6,249 bases of DNA from Legionella longbeachae (lineage in GTDB: Bacteria; Pseudomonadota; Gammaproteobacteria; Legionellales; Legionellaceae): assembly GCA_016191305.1 (NCBI GenBank), contig JACPOX010000115.1, positions 8,433-14,681 of the forward strand, given 5' to 3'. Made by a program: the position numbers and the translations under genes. How positions within the stretch are numbered: position 1 is the stretch's first letter; each line of letters opens with the position of its first letter. Positions 5,395-6,249 of the stretch are shown here, piece by piece. The notes beneath the pieces are model-generated. The model had not been told where the DNA came from and did no database searches. It saw nothing but the letters and a program-made list of their open reading frames with translations.

Positions 5395-6142
5395 TTTTTA
5401 ATAAATCCAGAGGTTTAAAAAAATCAAGGACATGCTGATTGGTAATAAAACTTATATTATAAGGATGTTCAGCCATTAGTCCTATAGATAATTTATCTTG
5501 CGAGACAGTTTCTGCTATCTTGCCTAATAAAATAAGTTGAATATTAGATTTATCTCTTGCCAGTAATGAAAAAAGCGTTTGCATAAATGGCTTCCAGTGA
5601 CGTGCGTGGTATGGAACTTTATCCTCACTATAAACAAGGGTCGCATTAAGAAGCAAAATACCCTTATTCATCATCCCAATAAATAATTGCTCTGCGGTTT
5701 GCACCAAAGTGCTTTTATTAACTAATGCAATATTTTCTTGAGATGCTTTGGTATCAATATCTCCTCGAGCAATAAGCAACATTTTAATCAAATTACGCAA
5801 AGAAGTGGCTCTATTAACCAGAGTACTCAACCCTTTTAAAGCCCATAAATTCGATACTGCATTATCCCAAAAAGCATATCCGTTTGCTGAATCTATTCGG
5901 GGATAAGGAGACTCACCAAGTAAAATATATCTGGTTTTCGCAAGTGGTAAACTAAAAGCTGCAAATAATCGTTCTTTTCCAGGTAGCCAATCTTTATCAT
6001 ACATTAACTGCTGTAAATAATTCTGATCCATTGTTTGTAATGATTGAATCAGAATTTCCTGCCAGTCAGAATGACAGTTTTTTATAAAATTGATGTTATT
6101 CACATTATTACTCTGTAATAGAGAATCATTCAGAAAATCCAC
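5387..6142 (-). CDS. Uracil-DNA glycosylase-like protein lacking the usual catalytic Asp
   Basis: 251 residues from the GTG start, resembling family 1 uracil-DNA glycosylases in the order of motifs. YILLGESPYP (72-81) corresponds to VILGQDPYH of E. coli Ung, GYAF (88-91) to GLAF, GILLLNATLV (161-170, Asn166) to GVLLLNTVLT, and MAEHPYN (223-229, His226) to KAPHPSP. The water-activating aspartate of GQDPYH is serine here (Ser78) and its histidine is proline, while the uracil-binding Asn and the His-Pro of the leucine-loop motif are kept. A segment of about 35 residues (roughly 96-150) is longer than in Ung. Activity cannot be assumed: it may be a divergent glycosylase, as some UDG families work without that Asp, or a DNA-binding non-enzyme. 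GTG 6142 is chosen because AAGGAGG lies four bases upstream; the frame extends to a TTG at 6169, but that would place this strong site inside the gene. It overlaps ubiG by 8 nt. Confidence 0.82.
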   Translation of the reverse strand: MDFLNDSLLQSNNVNNINFIKNCHSDWQEILIQSLQTMDQNYLQQLMYDKDWLPGKERLFAAFSLPLAKTRYILLGESPYPRIDSANGYAFWDNAVSNLWALKGLSTLVNRATSLRNLIKMLLIARGDIDTKASQENIALVNKSTLVQTAEQLFIGMMNKGILLLNATLVYSEDKVPYHARHWKPFMQTLFSLLARDKSNIQLILLGKIAETVSQDKLSIGLMAEHPYNISFITNQHVLDFFKPLDLLKNE

Positions 6143-6146
6143 TATG

Positions 6147-6153
6147 CCTCCTT
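6147..6153 (-). promoter_or_regulatory. Strong ribosome binding site deciding the GTG start
   Basis: AAGGAGG on the minus strand, followed by CATA and GTG. It is a full-length anti-16S match and makes the upstream in-frame TTG at 6169-6167 unlikely as the start. Confidence 0.8.
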
Positions 6154-6166
6154 TTTTAAAGTGAAA

Positions 6167-6190
6167 CAATTATTTTGCCTTAAATAATTG
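6167..6190. promoter_or_regulatory. Perfect 9-bp dyad upstream of the glycosylase-like/ubiG unit
   Basis: CAATTATTT (6167-6175) and AAATAATTG (6182-6190) are exact complements around TGCCTT. The dyad begins 25 bases upstream of the GTG start, where a promoter or operator is expected. No clear -35/-10 pair could be chosen in the AT-rich 80 bases to the window edge, and no gene was seen there. Confidence 0.4.
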
Positions 6191-6249
6191 CATAGAAACA
6201 AATTTTTTACTTGCTTATGTACGTTTTGTGGTTAAAAATGGAAATTAAA

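Noticed and set aside
6143..6169. N-terminal nine residues from TTG 6169 of the glycosylase-like gene
   Set aside because: They would translate the strong AAGGAGG ribosome binding site; GTG 6142 is better placed.

Overview
The window looks like chromosomal DNA of a gammaproteobacterium, most likely a Legionella or close relative. The reasons are AT-rich DNA with A/T-rich codon use, a PutA without a DNA-binding domain, a minimal ProQ/FinO-domain protein, and a non-coding RNA region that resembles the LetA-RsmY/RsmZ-CsrA circuit of Legionella. The species assignment is an inference; no database search was possible.

Layout. Positions 1-2525 (minus strand) hold most of putA, the bifunctional proline catabolic enzyme, cut by the left edge just after the catalytic cysteine of its aldehyde dehydrogenase half. 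A 387-bp AT-rich intergenic region with several dyads follows, including a long imperfect hairpin at 2656-2717. It ends in a strong sigma70-type promoter for a plus-strand secreted L,D-transpeptidase-family gene (2913-3590). Immediately beyond, on the minus strand, is the most interesting object: a probable small RNA of about 129 nt (about 3718 to 3590). It has six GGA motifs, two displayed in four-base hairpin loops, and a clean intrinsic terminator. Upstream of it lie a promoter candidate, a perfect IHF consensus and a near-perfect LetA-type box. Together these describe an RsmY/RsmZ-type RNA that would titrate CsrA. Its upstream region is shared with a divergent plus-strand gene for a minimal ProQ/FinO RNA-binding protein (4002-4373).

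Positions 4375-4695 carry no gene. They hold a REP-like palindrome next to the proQ-like stop codon and a roughly 170-185 bp MITE-like element with terminal inverted repeats, an exact 9-bp flanking direct repeat and a GC-rich cloverleaf core. About 100 bp of unexplained sequence follows.

Positions 4696-6142 (minus strand) are a two-gene unit. A uracil-DNA-glycosylase-like protein, in which the usual catalytic aspartate is replaced by serine, overlaps by 8 nt the downstream ubiG (ubiquinone O-methyltransferase). The last 80 bases hold a perfect 9-bp dyad upstream of that unit.

How they relate: putA feeds electrons from proline to quinone and UbiG makes quinone, but they are separate transcription units. 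The central block (sRNA plus ProQ-like protein) looks like a post-transcriptional regulatory locus, probably tied to growth-phase control if the LetA/IHF sites are real.
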